A stretch of DNA of 64,000 nt from Rhizobium sp. RCAM05350 (GTDB lineage Bacteria > Pseudomonadota > Alphaproteobacteria > Rhizobiales > Rhizobiaceae): assembly GCA_024426085.1 (NCBI GenBank), contig CP087975.1:1-64000 (forward strand), read 5' to 3'. The position numbers and the translations under genes are program-made. A model generated the notes under the pieces. That model saw nothing but the letters and a program-made list of their open reading frames with translations, was not told where the DNA came from and did no database searches. This document shows positions 29,148-39,445 of this stretch, piece after piece. How positions within the stretch are numbered: position 1 is the stretch's first letter; each line of letters opens with the position of its first letter.

Positions 29148-29992
29148 CGGGCTCGTTCAAGGTGTTCTGCTCGGCGGTCTCTATGCCCAGTATGCTCTGG
29201 GTATGGCGCTCATGTTCGGAGTCATGCGCATCGTCAATATCACCCATGGCGATCTGATGATCCTGCTCGCATTGATCAGGGATCAGCCTTGCCTCGACCT
29301 TCTCGCTCGGCCCATGGTCGGTGCTGGTCGTGCTCGTGGCGCTGGGGGCCGTCTTCGGTGTGCTGCTGCAGAGCCTGATCCTCAACCGGGTGGTCGGCGA
29401 CGATCCCCTGCCGTCGCTGATCGCCACGTTCGGACTTTCCGTGGCGCTGCAGAATGCGATGCAGCAAATCTGGTCGGCGGATACCCGCTCGCTTCCCAGC
29501 GCCGGACTGGCGCAGGCATCGGTGCAGCTGGGGCCAATTTTCGTGGGCGTGTTGCCCGTCATCGTGCTCTGCACGGCGACTGTCCTGACTGCCGGGCTCC
29601 ACGCTGTGCTGCGCCACACCCGGTTCGGCCGGGCCTTGCACGCCGCCTCCGCCGACGTCGAGGCCGCTGCAATGACTGGCGTGAACCCGAAGAAGATCTA
29701 TGCCGGCGCGACCGCGCTTGCCGTGGCGATCCTGGGTTTTGCGGCGGTCTTTCAGTCGCTGCGGGCGACAGTTGCGCCTGCCGACGGCGCCTACCAGCTG
29801 ATCTATGCGTTTGAGGCCGTGATCATCGGTGGCATGGGCTCGATCTGGGGCGCGTTCATCGGCGCCATGGTGCTCGGCATCAGCCAGTCGATCGGATTCC
29901 GCATCGATCCGGGTTTCGGCATCCTGGCCGGCCATCTCGTTTTTCTCATCATTCTCGCTCTGCGGCCGCAGGGCATACTCGGAAAGGGTTGA
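29134..29992 (+). CDS. livH: ABC transporter permease, LivH-like (frameshifted)
   Basis: The LivH opening MHWIDGLVQGVLLGGLYAQY is followed by ALMFGVMRIVNITHGDLMIL, the classic N-ITHG-D motif. One shift near 29275 leads to the remaining helices (VLVVLVALGAVFGVLLQSLI), the conserved GVNPKKIYAGATALAVAILG loop, and EAVIIGGMGSIWGAFIGAMV. About 286 codons. It forms the inner-membrane channel with LivM. Confidence 0.87.
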
Positions 29993-29997
29993 GCCCA

Positions 29998-31033
29998 TGG
30001 CAGACGTGTTTGCTCATGCCGATACCGGTGTCGCGCAACCCGCACTCGTCCGCGTGCAGCGCCAGACGGTGTCCGGCGTCGTGGCGCTGATCATCGGCCT
30101 CGGCGTGCTGGTCGCGATCGCCTCCATGTCGCTCTGGGCCAGCCAAGGCCTGATCCGCGACATCGTCGAGCTCTGCTGCTACATCGCGGTGGCGCAGATG
30201 TGGAACCTGCTTGCCGGCTATGGTGGCCTGGTGTCGGTCGGCCAGCAGGCCTTCGTCGGTGTGGCCGCTTATATGATGTTCGTGATGGCACAGCTCTGGG
30301 GCTTCAATCCGTTCGTCGCTGTCGTGCTCGCGATGATCGCACCCACGATCCTGGCCGTTCCCACCTATGGCCTGTTGCACCGGCTTGACGGTCCCTATTT
30401 CGCCATCGGCACCTGGGTGATTGCCGAAGTCATGCGGCTGGCGACCTCGGTTTTCGGCTATGTCAATGCGGGCGCCGGCATGAGCCTTCGCGTGATGACC
30501 GGTTATTCGGCCGATGAACGCGCTTGGCGTCTCGCTGATCTCGGCACTGATGCTGCTGCTCACTGTCGGCGGCAGCTATGCGCTTCTACGCTCGCGCTAT
30601 GGCCTGGCGCTCATCGCCATCCGGGACAATCCGGTCGCTGCGTCGAGCCAGGGTGTCAATGTCGGGCGTGTGCGCTTTCTGCTCTGGGTGGCTGCGGCCA
30701 TGGGCACAGGGCTCGCCGGCGCCACCTATTTCCTCGCCCAGCTGCGCATCACGCCGCCGTCCGCCTATGACCCCAATTGGGCCAATATCGCAATCTTCAT
30801 CGTCATGGTCGGTGGCCTGGGATCGCTCGAAGGCGTGCTGATCAGCGCGCTCATCTATTTCTTCGCGGACAGGTGGTTCGGTGAATATGGCACGGTCTAC
30901 ATGGTGGTACTGGGCCTTCTCACCTTGTTCATGGCGCTGTTCGCCCCGCGGCGGCATCTGGGGGCTGATCTGCAAGGTGGTGGACGCCCCCTGGTTTCCG
31001 ACCCGGCGCATACTTCTGGAGGACAAGCCATGA
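29998..31033 (+). CDS. livM: ABC transporter permease, LivM-like (frameshifted)
   Basis: Membrane segments are clear: VSGVVALIIGLGVLVAIASM, LCCYIAVAQMWNLLAGYGGL, VSVGQQAFVGVAAYMMFVMA, DGPYFAIGTWVIAEVMRLAT. After a shift near 30505 come YGLALIAIRDNPVAASSQGV (the typical LivM loop) and NIAIFIVMVGGLGSLEGVLI. A second shift near 30950 hides the true end GIWGLICKVVDAPWFPTRRI up to TGA 31033 and falsely fuses the frame to the next gene. The stop overlaps the dehydrogenase ATG. Confidence 0.86.
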
Positions 31034-32067
31034 AGGCCGCCCTTTTTGACGGTGTCGGGCACCCTTTGCGTATCGATGACATCAGCGTGCCCGAGCCGGC
31101 CCATGACGAGGTTCTGATCAAGATTGCAGCTTGCGGCATCTGCGGCTCCGATCTGCACATGACCGAGGATCCGGCAACCTTCGGCCTCAAGCCCTATGAC
31201 GTGCTCGGACATGAGTTCGCCGGCGAAGTGGTTCGCTGCGGTAGCGGCGTCAGTGACTTGAAGCCGGGAGACCGGGTGGCGGTCGCACCGATGCGCAGCT
31301 GCGGCCATTGCGAACGCTGCCGGCATGGCGAGCCCGCATGGTGCGCCGAAATGCGGCTCATCGGCGGCGGATACGCGGAATTTGCCACCGTCGCAGCCCG
31401 GCAATGCCGCATCCTGCCGCAAGGTCTGCCAACCGCCGAAGGTGCGCTGGCCGAGCCACTTGCGGTGGCCCTGCACGTGGTCGTGCAATCCGGCTTGAAG
31501 CCGGGCGATCGCGTTCTCATCCTCGGCGCCGGACCGATCGGTCTGCTGGTCGCCTTCTGGGCCCGCCGTTACAGCGCCAGCGATGTGATCGTCGCAGATC
31601 TCGGCCGCCACCAGGAGGCGCGCGCGGCGGCACTGGGCGCGACCGGTTTTGCGCTGTCCGGGCCGGACCTCGCCGCAGAGTTCCGGGATCAGGCGGGTGC
31701 CGCACCGGATATCGTCTTCGAATGCGTCGGCAAGCGCGGTCTGATCGATTTTGCCTGCCGTCTCGTCCGCCCCCACGGAACTGTGCTCGGGGTCGGCCTT
31801 TGTGTCGGCGGAGACGAGTGGGATCCGTTCGTCGCACTGTCGAAGGAGATCACCCTGGCGTTCGCCGTGTTCTTCAACATGGCCGAATTCGAAACCGCGC
31901 TCGACGCGCTCGGACCCGGTCGCTTCCGGCCACAGGAACTCATAACGGCGCGGATCGGCTTTGCGGATGTTGCCGAGACATTCGAGGCGCTCCGCCGCAG
32001 GACGACACAATGCAAGGTGCTGATTACTGCCGAGGCAGGCCGATCGGCGAATTCCGGGAGGAACTGA
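31030..32067 (+). CDS. Zinc-dependent alcohol dehydrogenase (MDR family)
   Basis: An intact protein of 345 residues starting MKAALFDGVGHPLRIDDISV. The catalytic zinc region is ACGICGSDLHM with GHEFAGEVV. The structural-zinc lobe has four cysteines (CGHCERCRHGEPAWC). The Rossmann motif is GDRVLILGAGPIGLLVAFWA. The family oxidises alcohols, polyols or threonine-like substrates with NAD(P). It is coupled by overlap to livM and to the following hydrolase (TGATG at 32065-32069), so it belongs to the same catabolic operon. Confidence 0.88.
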   Translation: MKAALFDGVGHPLRIDDISVPEPAHDEVLIKIAACGICGSDLHMTEDPATFGLKPYDVLGHEFAGEVVRCGSGVSDLKPGDRVAVAPMRSCGHCERCRHGEPAWCAEMRLIGGGYAEFATVAARQCRILPQGLPTAEGALAEPLAVALHVVVQSGLKPGDRVLILGAGPIGLLVAFWARRYSASDVIVADLGRHQEARAAALGATGFALSGPDLAAEFRDQAGAAPDIVFECVGKRGLIDFACRLVRPHGTVLGVGLCVGGDEWDPFVALSKEITLAFAVFFNMAEFETALDALGPGRFRPQELITARIGFADVAETFEALRRRTTQCKVLITAEAGRSANSGRN

Positions 32068-32847
32068 TGGATTTCGAAACACTGAGCCATGACATTGACG
32101 GCGTATCCGTGGTCGTGAAGGCGATCGGCACGGGGCCGGCCGTGCTGGCATTGCATGGCGCCGCCACCCTGGAAGGTCACGAATGGGCAAAGGGGCTTGC
32201 CGACCGCTTCCGTGTCTATCTGCCCTTCCATCCGGGTTTTGGCAGAAAGCGGCGAGGCGCCGCAGTTTGCCGGGATGCAGGATCCGGTGGTGCACAATCT
32301 GCGCTTGATCGCGGCGCTGGGGCTCGAACGGCCGCACCTCATCGGCCATTCGATGGGCGGGTGGATGGCGGCGGAAATGGCTGCGGTGGCCGGCGAACGT
32401 TTTGACAGGCTGGTCCTCAATGCCCCGGCCGGGCTCAACCACCCAGATCACCCCGGCGCCGATCTGGCGGCAATTGGCCCCGAAGCGCTGCCAGGATACC
32501 TGGCGTACGATGTTGATGTTGCCCTGCGTTATTTTCCCGGCGGCTCGGATTGCCCGCCACTGGAGAATTTTCTGGCCCTCCGCGAGAAAGAGGGCCGGGC
32601 GCTCGGCAATATTCTCAAGGTTCACGGCATGGGCCACCCCAATCTCGGACGCTGGCTAAGCCGCATTCCGAATGAAACGCTCATTGTCTGGGGCGACAAG
32701 GACCGAATGCTTCCAGCATCGCAGGCATCGATCTGGGCCGAGCGCATCCTGGCTGCCCGGACACTGATCATCGCGGATGCCGGCCATTTCGCCATGCAGG
32801 AAGAGCCGCAGGCGACGGTTGCCATCGGAGATTTTCTCGCGGGCTGA
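32067..32847 (+). CDS. Alpha/beta hydrolase (frameshifted)
   Basis: The protein begins MDFETLSHDIDGVSVVVKAI with the oxyanion motif LALHGAATLEGHEWAKGL. After a shift near 32240 the nucleophile elbow is HLIGHSMGGWMAAEMAAVAG, the acid region IVWGDKDRMLPASQASIWAE, and the catalytic His lies in IIADAGHFAMQEEP. About 260 residues. The size and motifs fit meta-cleavage-product hydrolases or esterases, suiting a position between a dehydrogenase and a flavin monooxygenase. Confidence 0.83.
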
Positions 32848-32934
32848 AGCGTCGCGGGGTCTTGATAAGAGACGCCGCAGGGCCTGCCGAGACCGGCCCT
32901 GCGGCACAATCGGAAATGCCAAGGAGGAATAGTC

Positions 32935-34162
32935 ATGAATGCACCACTGAAGCATGAGAACGCATACTGGGGAACGAAAACGGATTTTTCGTCCCTGATG
33001 GAGCAAGTACGCAAGATTGGCCCTGTTCTCGAAGAGAACTCGCAGGACAACGAAAAACTCGGACGCCTGAACGAGGCGACGTTTGAAGCCCTGAAGTCGC
33101 TGCGGATGTCGCACATCTTCGCCGGCGAGGACATCGGCGGCGCGCAGCTTTCCCCGACCCGGGGACTGCAGCTCATAGAGGCGATCACCTATTACAGCGG
33201 AGCAGCCGGTTGGATATCGATGGTCCATGCCTGCATCGGCGCGATGTCGGCTGCCTTCCTGCCCGATACCGCCATCAACCGCCTGTTCGGCGGCGACGTT
33301 GACAACCGCTTTTCTGGACAGGGCACACCGACGGGCATGCTCAAGAAGGTCGACGGCGGCTACCTGCTGAACGGCAAGTGGTCCTATGCGAGCGGTATCT
33401 ATCATGCCACCTTCACCCACACCGCAGCGCTTCTCGACGATGGCACCGGTCAGCCGGCAAAGGACGAGAACGGCAATGTGATCGTGCTCTGCGCCCACGC
33501 CCCGGTCGACGAGCACGACCTGCTCGGAAACTGGCACTCGCTGGGCCTGCAGGCTACCGGCAGCATCGACTACGCTGCCAAGGACGTGCTCATCCCCGAG
33601 GACATGGTGTTCCCGATCCTGACTGCCGAACCGCAGCGTATGAAGGAATTCTTCAGCCTTGGCGTGGTTGGCCTTGCTTCCATCGGCCATTCGGGCTGGG
33701 CCATCGGTGCGTCGCGGCGCATCCTTGACGAGGTGGCACAATACGCTCTCACCAAGACCGGCCGCGCCGGCCTGCTTGGTGAGAGCGACAAGTTCTGGTT
33801 TGACTTCGGCCGGGCCGATGCCCTGCGTGCGCGCGGCGCGTGCCTTCCTCTTCGAAGTCTGGCGTGATGTCGAAGCCTCCATCGAGGCCGGCAATCGCGT
33901 TTCGACCCGTCAGATCAGCCTTGTACACCTTGCCAAGTCCGAGGTGCACGAGGCCGGCGTCGATGCCTGCCAGTTCGTTTACCGGGCCGCCGGCGGCGCT
34001 GCGCTGCGTTACGGCGTGATGCAGCGGACCTATCGCGAGATGCTGACCGCAGCCAATCATTTCACCATCAACCCCAACATCGTCGGCGTAGCAGGCCGCG
34101 AAATCGCTGGGCTGTGGAGCGACCGTGTCTGGCAGTTCTACGATTTGATCGAAAAGAAATGA
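32935..34162 (+). CDS. Flavin-dependent monooxygenase, acyl-CoA dehydrogenase fold (frameshifted)
   Basis: About 409 residues with the acyl-CoA-dehydrogenase fold of group D oxygenases (HsaA, HpaB/C2-HpaH type), which hydroxylate aromatic rings with reduced flavin supplied by a partner. Visible features are ITYYSGAAGWISMVHACIGA, GYLLNGKWSYASGIYHATFT and NWHSLGLQATGSIDYAAKDV. A shift near 33840 leads to LFEVWRDVEASIEAGNRVST and the C-terminal QRTYREMLTAANHFTINPNI. The flavin reductase gene follows with an ATGA overlap, which strongly supports a two-component system. Confidence 0.85.
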
Positions 34163-34793
34163 GCGGCGTGGTTAAACGGCAGGATCAGCCCGTGACGAGC
34201 GCGGCCACGGATAGCGGCGCCAGGAATCCGGTGATGGAGGCCTTTTCTTGGCCTTCCGTCATCATCCATCGGGGGTGGCGATCATCACCGCCGATGCGGG
34301 TGGCGGACCGGTCGCACTCACGGTCAGTTCGCTGATTTCCGTGAGCGCGTCGCCCCCGATGGTGGCCTTCTCGCTTTCAGGCATCATCGTCGACTGCGAA
34401 GGCGGTCGAACAGGCGGAAACCGTAGTCGTGCATTTCGTGCGGCGCAGGGATATGAAGCTTGCGAGACTGTGCGCCACCAGCGGGGTCGACCGCTTCGGA
34501 AGCGATGTGCGCTGGGAGCGCTCGCTTCGGGAGAGCCTTATTATCCTCAAGTCGGCCTCTGGTTCCGGGCTGTGCTTCGCGACCGGCTTGTCGTGCCCGG
34601 TGCCTGTCTGGTGACTGCCGAGCTTTTATCGGCATCGCCCTTGGGGCAAGTAACGCGAGGGGATGATACATTGGTCTATGCCAACCGCACCTGGCACGGG
34701 CTGCGGACGATGTCCGAGGATAACAATGCGCCGCTGCTGTTGTGGCCGGAGGATCTCGGCAACGTTCTAAAAACGTCCGCCTATGTGGCATAG
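34159..34793 (+). CDS. Flavin reductase, partner of the monooxygenase (several frameshifts)
   Basis: Recognisable as an HpaC/HsaB-type NAD(P)H:flavin oxidoreductase. The N-terminal NPVMEAFS is followed in other frames by GVAIITADAGGGPVALTVSS, ISVSASPPMVAFSL, then GVDRFGSDVRW and GDDTLVYANRTWHGLR. At least three shifts (near 34250, 34390 and 34520). About 210 residues if repaired. It would supply reduced FMN or FAD to the monooxygenase encoded just upstream, with which it overlaps by 4 bp. Confidence 0.78.
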
Positions 34794-34876
34794 CTGGCGG
34801 GTGGATGAGACCTGTTATGAGGAGTCATTCACGCCGTCGGAGCCTGCAACCTCTTCCTACGGTGACATAGGCCAAA

Positions 34877-35832
34877 TTAGACGTCGTGTGCGTATCGCCG
34901 ATGTTGTTTCGCAATCACACACAACGATACTCGCGCTGATAGCGCGTGGATATGGTCAGTGCCGATACCGCAGCAACCGCCAATGATGCTGGCGCCGGAT
35001 GCGGCCCAGCGCTTGGCCCACTGGCCGTGCACGCGTCGGGATCGAGATCTCTGCGGACTTCGGTGATCGTGGCGTTGGCTTCCTCGTCATCCTGTTGGGA
35101 TGGAAAGGCATTGGCGTAAACGCCAACCTGAATATCGACACCCAATGTCTGGAATGTTGAGGTGGCAGCGTCAATGGCCGCCTCCATTACTTCCGGCATG
35201 CTGCAGTTGAACAGCATCGCCTCGATACCAAGCGATGCAACCAGTTCGGCGGCATCCCTGACCGTTTCGTTGGATCGAAGAAGAGGTTCGGGCATATCGC
35301 CAGGCGCAACATCATCGCGAAGTGTGAAGGAAATCCACAGCGGTTTGCCGGTGGTCTTGGTCGCTTGATGGGCGGCACGCGCTTCCGCAAGGCTGCTCTG
35401 GGTTTCCGCGAGCCACAGATCGACGGACGGTGCCATGCCGTTGACGAGAACGCCGAGGTAGCGCCCGACAAGCTCGGCATTGAACAGGTCAGGCTGATAC
35501 GAGCCGAAGATAGGCGGCAGTGAGCCCACGACGAGGATCTTGCGATCTTTCGAGGCGTCGGCCGCTTCGCGGGCGATGCGTCCAGCGCGGGCTGCGAGCA
35601 TCTCGCCTTCGGCCTCGAAACGAGTGTCGCCGATATGAAACGGAACCACGGCGTAGCTGTTGGTGGTGATGATGTCGGCGCCGGCGTCGATATAGTTGTC
35701 GTGCACCGTGCGGACGAAGTCCGGCGCTTCCATCAATGCGAGTGCCGACCATTCCGGCTGACGGAAAGGTGCACCGATGCGCTCGAGTTCGCGGCCGGTG
35801 CCGCCATCCAAGATAAGTCCACGCCGTGCCAT
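34877..35832 (-). CDS. Homocysteine S-methyltransferase (frameshifted at the end)
   Basis: The protein begins MARRGLILDGGTGRELERIG. Conserved family features follow: GADIITTNSYAVVPFHIGDT, GSLPPIFGSYQPD and AMLFNCSMPEVMEAAI, the last with the first zinc cysteine. A shift near 35030 puts the remaining zinc ligands, SIIGGCCGIGTDHIHALSA, in another frame ending at 34877. Such enzymes methylate homocysteine (or selenocysteine) from S-methylmethionine or similar donors. It is the last gene of the amidohydrolase / peptide-ABC operon, 38 bp after the ATPase gene. Confidence 0.85.
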
Positions 35833-35870
35833 ATTGTCAATCCTTGCTTGTCATTGTGTATTCGTCACAT

Positions 35871-37478
35871 TCAGCCGTTTGCGACCGGTAAGGTCCGTCT
35901 GGCGATGGCTTCGTCGAGCCAGCCTGGACGCATTTCAGGAACCGAAGAAATCAGCTTCTCAGTGTAGGGATCAAAGGGAGGCGCCAGAACCTCGTCTTTC
36001 CGACCGCACCGCACCACCTTGCCAGCGAGCATCACCGCAACCGTATCGGCGATCGCTCTCACGATGGCGAGATCATGGGTAATGAACAGATACGACGTGC
36101 CAACGTCCTTTTGCAAACGCATCAACAGGTCAAGAATGCCTTCGGCGACGAGGCGGGTCGAGCGCCGAGGTCGGCTCATCACATATGATCAGCTTCGGAT
36201 CGGCCGCCAGTGCGCGCTATACAGATGCGCTGCTTTTGTCCGCCGGAAAGTTCGGCCGGAAAGCGGCCGAGCATGCTGTGCGGAAGCTCAATCTGGTCGA
36301 GCAGCGCAGAGAGGCGACGGTTCAGGTCTGCACCCTTTAGCCCGAAATAGAAGGCGAGGGGACGCGACAGGATCGCCTGGACGGTCTGGCGCGGATTGAG
36401 CGCCAGGTCGGGGGATCTGGTTGACAATCTGGATATTGCGCAGGATGTCTGACGTTCGCGCGGCAAGCGCGCCTGGCAGCTCCTGGCCGTCAAATCGCAA
36501 GCGGCCGGACGATGCCGGAAGAAGACCGGTGACGACGCGCGCAAGCGTCGATTTTCCGGAGCCGGATTCACCGACCACCGCAAGCGTTTCACCAAGTAGG
36601 AGATCAAGGCTCACATTCTGAAGAACGGATGTGCCCGGCGTATAGCCCGCCTCTATACCCACGATGCTGAGAAGGTTGTCGCGAGCTTCGGCGTGCGCCG
36701 GCTTTTCAGTCTGGCGCAAGGACACGAGGCGCCGCGTATAGTCTTTCTTTGGTGAATTGAAGATGTTGGCAACCGATCCGCGCTCGACCATCCGGCCATC
36801 GCGCAACACCAGAATCTCGTCGGCGACCTGTGCGACGACGGCCAGGTCGTGGGATATGTAAAGTGCTGAGGTAGCGGTTGTGGCAATCGCCTGCTTGATG
36901 GCAGCCAGCACCTCGATCTGCGTGGTAACGTCGAGGGCGGTGGTCGGTTCGTCGAAGACGATCAATTCTGGATACGGGCAGAGCGCCATCGCGGTCATGG
37001 CGCGTTGCAGCTGGCCGCCGGACCCTTGGTGCGGGTACCGGTCACCGAAATTTTTCGGGTCCGGCAGGCCGAGCAGGGCGAACAGCTCCTTGGCGCGTTC
37101 GATCGCCTCAGCACGGCCCGTCAGTCCATGCCAGAGCGTGGCTTCGATGACCTGATCGATCAGCCGGTGCGCCGGGTTGAACGCTGCTGCGGCCGACTGG
37201 GCGACATAAGTTACGGTGGCCCCCCGCAGGGTCCGCGTTTCACGTTTTGACAATTGCAAGATGTCACGGCCGTTCAGCTCCGCCCGTCCGCCGGTGATCT
37301 GCAGGCCATCGTGGCTATGACCTAGCGACGCTAGGCCAATGGTCGACTTGCCCGCGCCCGATCCGCCGATCAGGCCAAGAACGCGACCCTTTTCAAGTTC
37401 GAACGAGACCCCATCGACGATGGTCGTATCGCCAGCCTTGATTTCGAGATCGGAAACTTTCAGCAGGATGTCAGCCAT
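35871..37478 (-). CDS. Peptide-type ABC transporter, fused double ATPase (frameshifted)
   Basis: Two ABC domains in about 536 residues, the DppD-DppF fused arrangement. Domain 1 has Walker A GLIGGSGAGKSTIGLASLGH, a signature with an odd first residue (HQGSGGQLQRAMTAMAL instead of LSGGQ) and Walker B ELIVFDEPTTALDVTT. Domain 2 has AVVGESGSGKSTLARVVTGL, then after a shift near 36415 FPAELSGGQKQRICIAR, and after another near 36215 KLIICDEPTSALD-like sequence, ending PEMRPGWLDEAIARRTLPVA. It drives uptake through the DppB/DppC-like permeases encoded upstream. Confidence 0.87.
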
Positions 37479-37491
37479 TGCGCGCGCCCTT

Positions 37492-38298
37492 TCAGGCTGG
37501 TCGTTTTTGGAGCATCCAGTCCACCACAAGATTAATGCAGATGACCAGAATGGCGATCGCGGCGCCGGGAATAAGCGCGGCGAAGACACCGAACAGCAAG
37601 CCATCCTTGTTCTCCTTCACCAGGCTGCCCCAATCGGCGATCGGCGGCTGTACGCCAAGACCAAGGAAGGAGAGGGTAGACAAAAACAGAATGGCGAAAG
37701 CGAAGCGCAGACCGAGTTCGGCCAGAAGTGGCGAGAGCGCGTTTGGCAATATCTCCCGGACAATGATCCAGCTCCACCGTTCGCCGCGAAGCCGTGCCAC
37801 CTCGACATAGTCCAGCCCGACAAGGTCGGCGGCAATCGCCCGGCTGACGCGAAAGACCCGTGTCGCCTCGAGGGTGGCCATGACAAGCACCAACACAACC
37901 ATGTTCTTGGGGAGGACAGCGAGTACGACGAGCGCAAAGATCAGTGTCGGAATCGCCATCATGAGATCATTCAAACGTGACAGGATCTGATCGATCCAGC
38001 CGCGGCGAACGGCTGCGTAAAATCCGATGGAGACGCCGACGAGAAAGGCAATTGTGGTCGCAAGCGCCGCTATCACAAACGTGATTCGCGCACCCCAGAC
38101 GAGGCGCGAAAACAGATCGTGGCCGATATTGTCGGTCCCCAGCAGTGCATCGGCGGAGGGCACGTCCCAGACGCCGCCGACCACCTCGGAAACCGGATGA
38201 GGCGCAAGCCAAGGTGCAAAGATTGCGAGCAGGAGAAAGGCGGTAACACCGACAAGACCAACGATCGCCATGGGCGTAAAGCGTGGCAGATTTTTCAT
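37492..38298 (-). CDS. dppC: Peptide-type ABC transporter permease, DppC-like
   Basis: An intact permease of 268 residues. It shows the DppC N-terminal segment (PMAIVGLVGVTAFLLLAIFA), the GTDNIGHDLFSRLVWGARIT motif diagnostic of this family, and the EAA loop RVSRAIAADLVGLDYVEVAR. Five to six membrane helices can be drawn. It overlaps dppB by 4 bp and is followed 13 bp later by the ATPase gene. Confidence 0.88.
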   Translation of the reverse strand: MKNLPRFTPMAIVGLVGVTAFLLLAIFAPWLAPHPVSEVVGGVWDVPSADALLGTDNIGHDLFSRLVWGARITFVIAALATTIAFLVGVSIGFYAAVRRGWIDQILSRLNDLMMAIPTLIFALVVLAVLPKNMVVLVLVMATLEATRVFRVSRAIAADLVGLDYVEVARLRGERWSWIIVREILPNALSPLLAELGLRFAFAILFLSTLSFLGLGVQPPIADWGSLVKENKDGLLFGVFAALIPGAAIAILVICINLVVDWMLQKRPA

Positions 38299-39280
38299 CG
38301 CGGATGCCTTAGCCGTGGATTGGCGAGAACGGAGATCATGTCGGCAACGATATTCAGAAGGATGTAGACGGCGGCAAAGACCAGGCCTGCAGCTTGCACG
38401 ACCGGTACATCACGCTTTGCCACGTGATCGACCAGATACTGGCCCATGCCGGGATAGACGAAGATCACTTCCACCACAACGACGCCAACGATGAGATAGG
38501 CTAGATTGAGCGCCACGACGTTGACGATGGGCGACAGGGCATTGGGAAGCGCGTGCTTCCAGACGATACGCCACCAGGGCAGCCCCTTGAGGAGCGCCGT
38601 TTCAATATAGGGGGAAGCCATGACGTTGAGGAGGGCTGCGCGCGTCATCCGCATCATGTGCCCGAGAACGGCCAGAACCAGCGTCAGGCACGGTAGCAGC
38701 ATGACGATAAGCCTTTGCCCAAGCGGCATGGCGTCTGAAACGGTGGCGCTGCTCGGAAGCCAGAAGTGGGCGACGGAGAAATAGGCGATCAGCAGATAGC
38801 CGGCGAAGAATTCGGGAAGCGAGATCGCGCTGAGCGTGACCAGACCGATCGTTCGATCGACCCAGGTGCCGTTGTAGAGCACGGAAACGATCCCCAGCAG
38901 GATCGATAGCGGTACAGCAATGACGGCGGCCATCGCTGCCAGCAAAAGCGTATTCTTCAGGCGCGGCGTGATGCTCTTGGCGATGTCCTGCCGATTGCTA
39001 TAGCTGCGGCCGAAGTCGCCGGTGACGGCGGCGCCCAGCCATTTGATGTAGCGGACGGGTGCCGGTTGTTCGAAACCAAGTTCCTTGCGGATACTGCGAC
39101 CGCTTCCGGCGTTGCCTGCTGGCCGAGCATTGCGGTCGCGACATCACCAGGCAGGATCTGCGTTCCGGCAAAGATAACGAGCGACGTGGCCCACAGGAGC
39201 AACAGTCCGAGCAAGAGCCGCTTGACAAGCAGCGACCATAGGCTGTTGCCGCTCGTCTTTTGCGCCGGTAAAGGGCTCAT
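38295..39280 (-). CDS. dppB: Peptide-type ABC transporter permease, DppB-like (frameshifted)
   Basis: The start MSPLPAQKTSGNSLWSLLVK leads into a first membrane helix (LLLGLLLLWATSLVIFAGTQ) and ILPGDVATAMLGQQATPEAV, the usual DppB periplasmic motif. One base is missing near 39095; the other frame reads ELGFEQPAPVRYIKWLGAAV. The rest is open: IYNGTWVD-like loop, TRAALLNVMASPYIETALLK and LKGLPWWRIVWKHALPNALS (EAA loop), ending RLRHPR. About 328 residues. Confidence 0.86.
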
Positions 39281-39393
39281 CGCCTGAATGTCTGTGTCAA
39301 TTCCGTCAGCCAACGACCGTCTGCCCATTTGTCTGTTTTCGAGATTTAGTGACTGGCACTATCGTGGTTCAGTTGCGAGGCGCTGAAAATAAG

Positions 39394-39422
39394 TTGCCCC
39401 CAGATCGTCGTCCTGGGGGCAA
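39394..39422 (-). terminator. Strong hairpin between the binding-protein and permease genes
   Basis: TTGCCCCCAG and CTGGGGGCAA form a perfect 10-bp stem with a 9-base loop. On the minus strand CTTATTTTC follows. It lies 24 bp after the binding-protein stop and before dppB, where stem-loops in peptide-importer operons often protect the upstream mRNA and lower expression of the permease genes. Confidence 0.65.
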
Positions 39423-39445
39423 GGATTACATAGTCTTCGAGCCGG

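Noticed and set aside
30514..32067. Apparent LivM-alcohol dehydrogenase fusion protein
   Set aside because: Restoring one base near 30950 returns the normal LivM ending and a stop that overlaps the dehydrogenase start codon.
30586..32637. A 683-codon minus-strand frame
   Set aside because: Antisense to livM, the zinc alcohol dehydrogenase and the hydrolase, all of which have strong family motifs on the plus strand.
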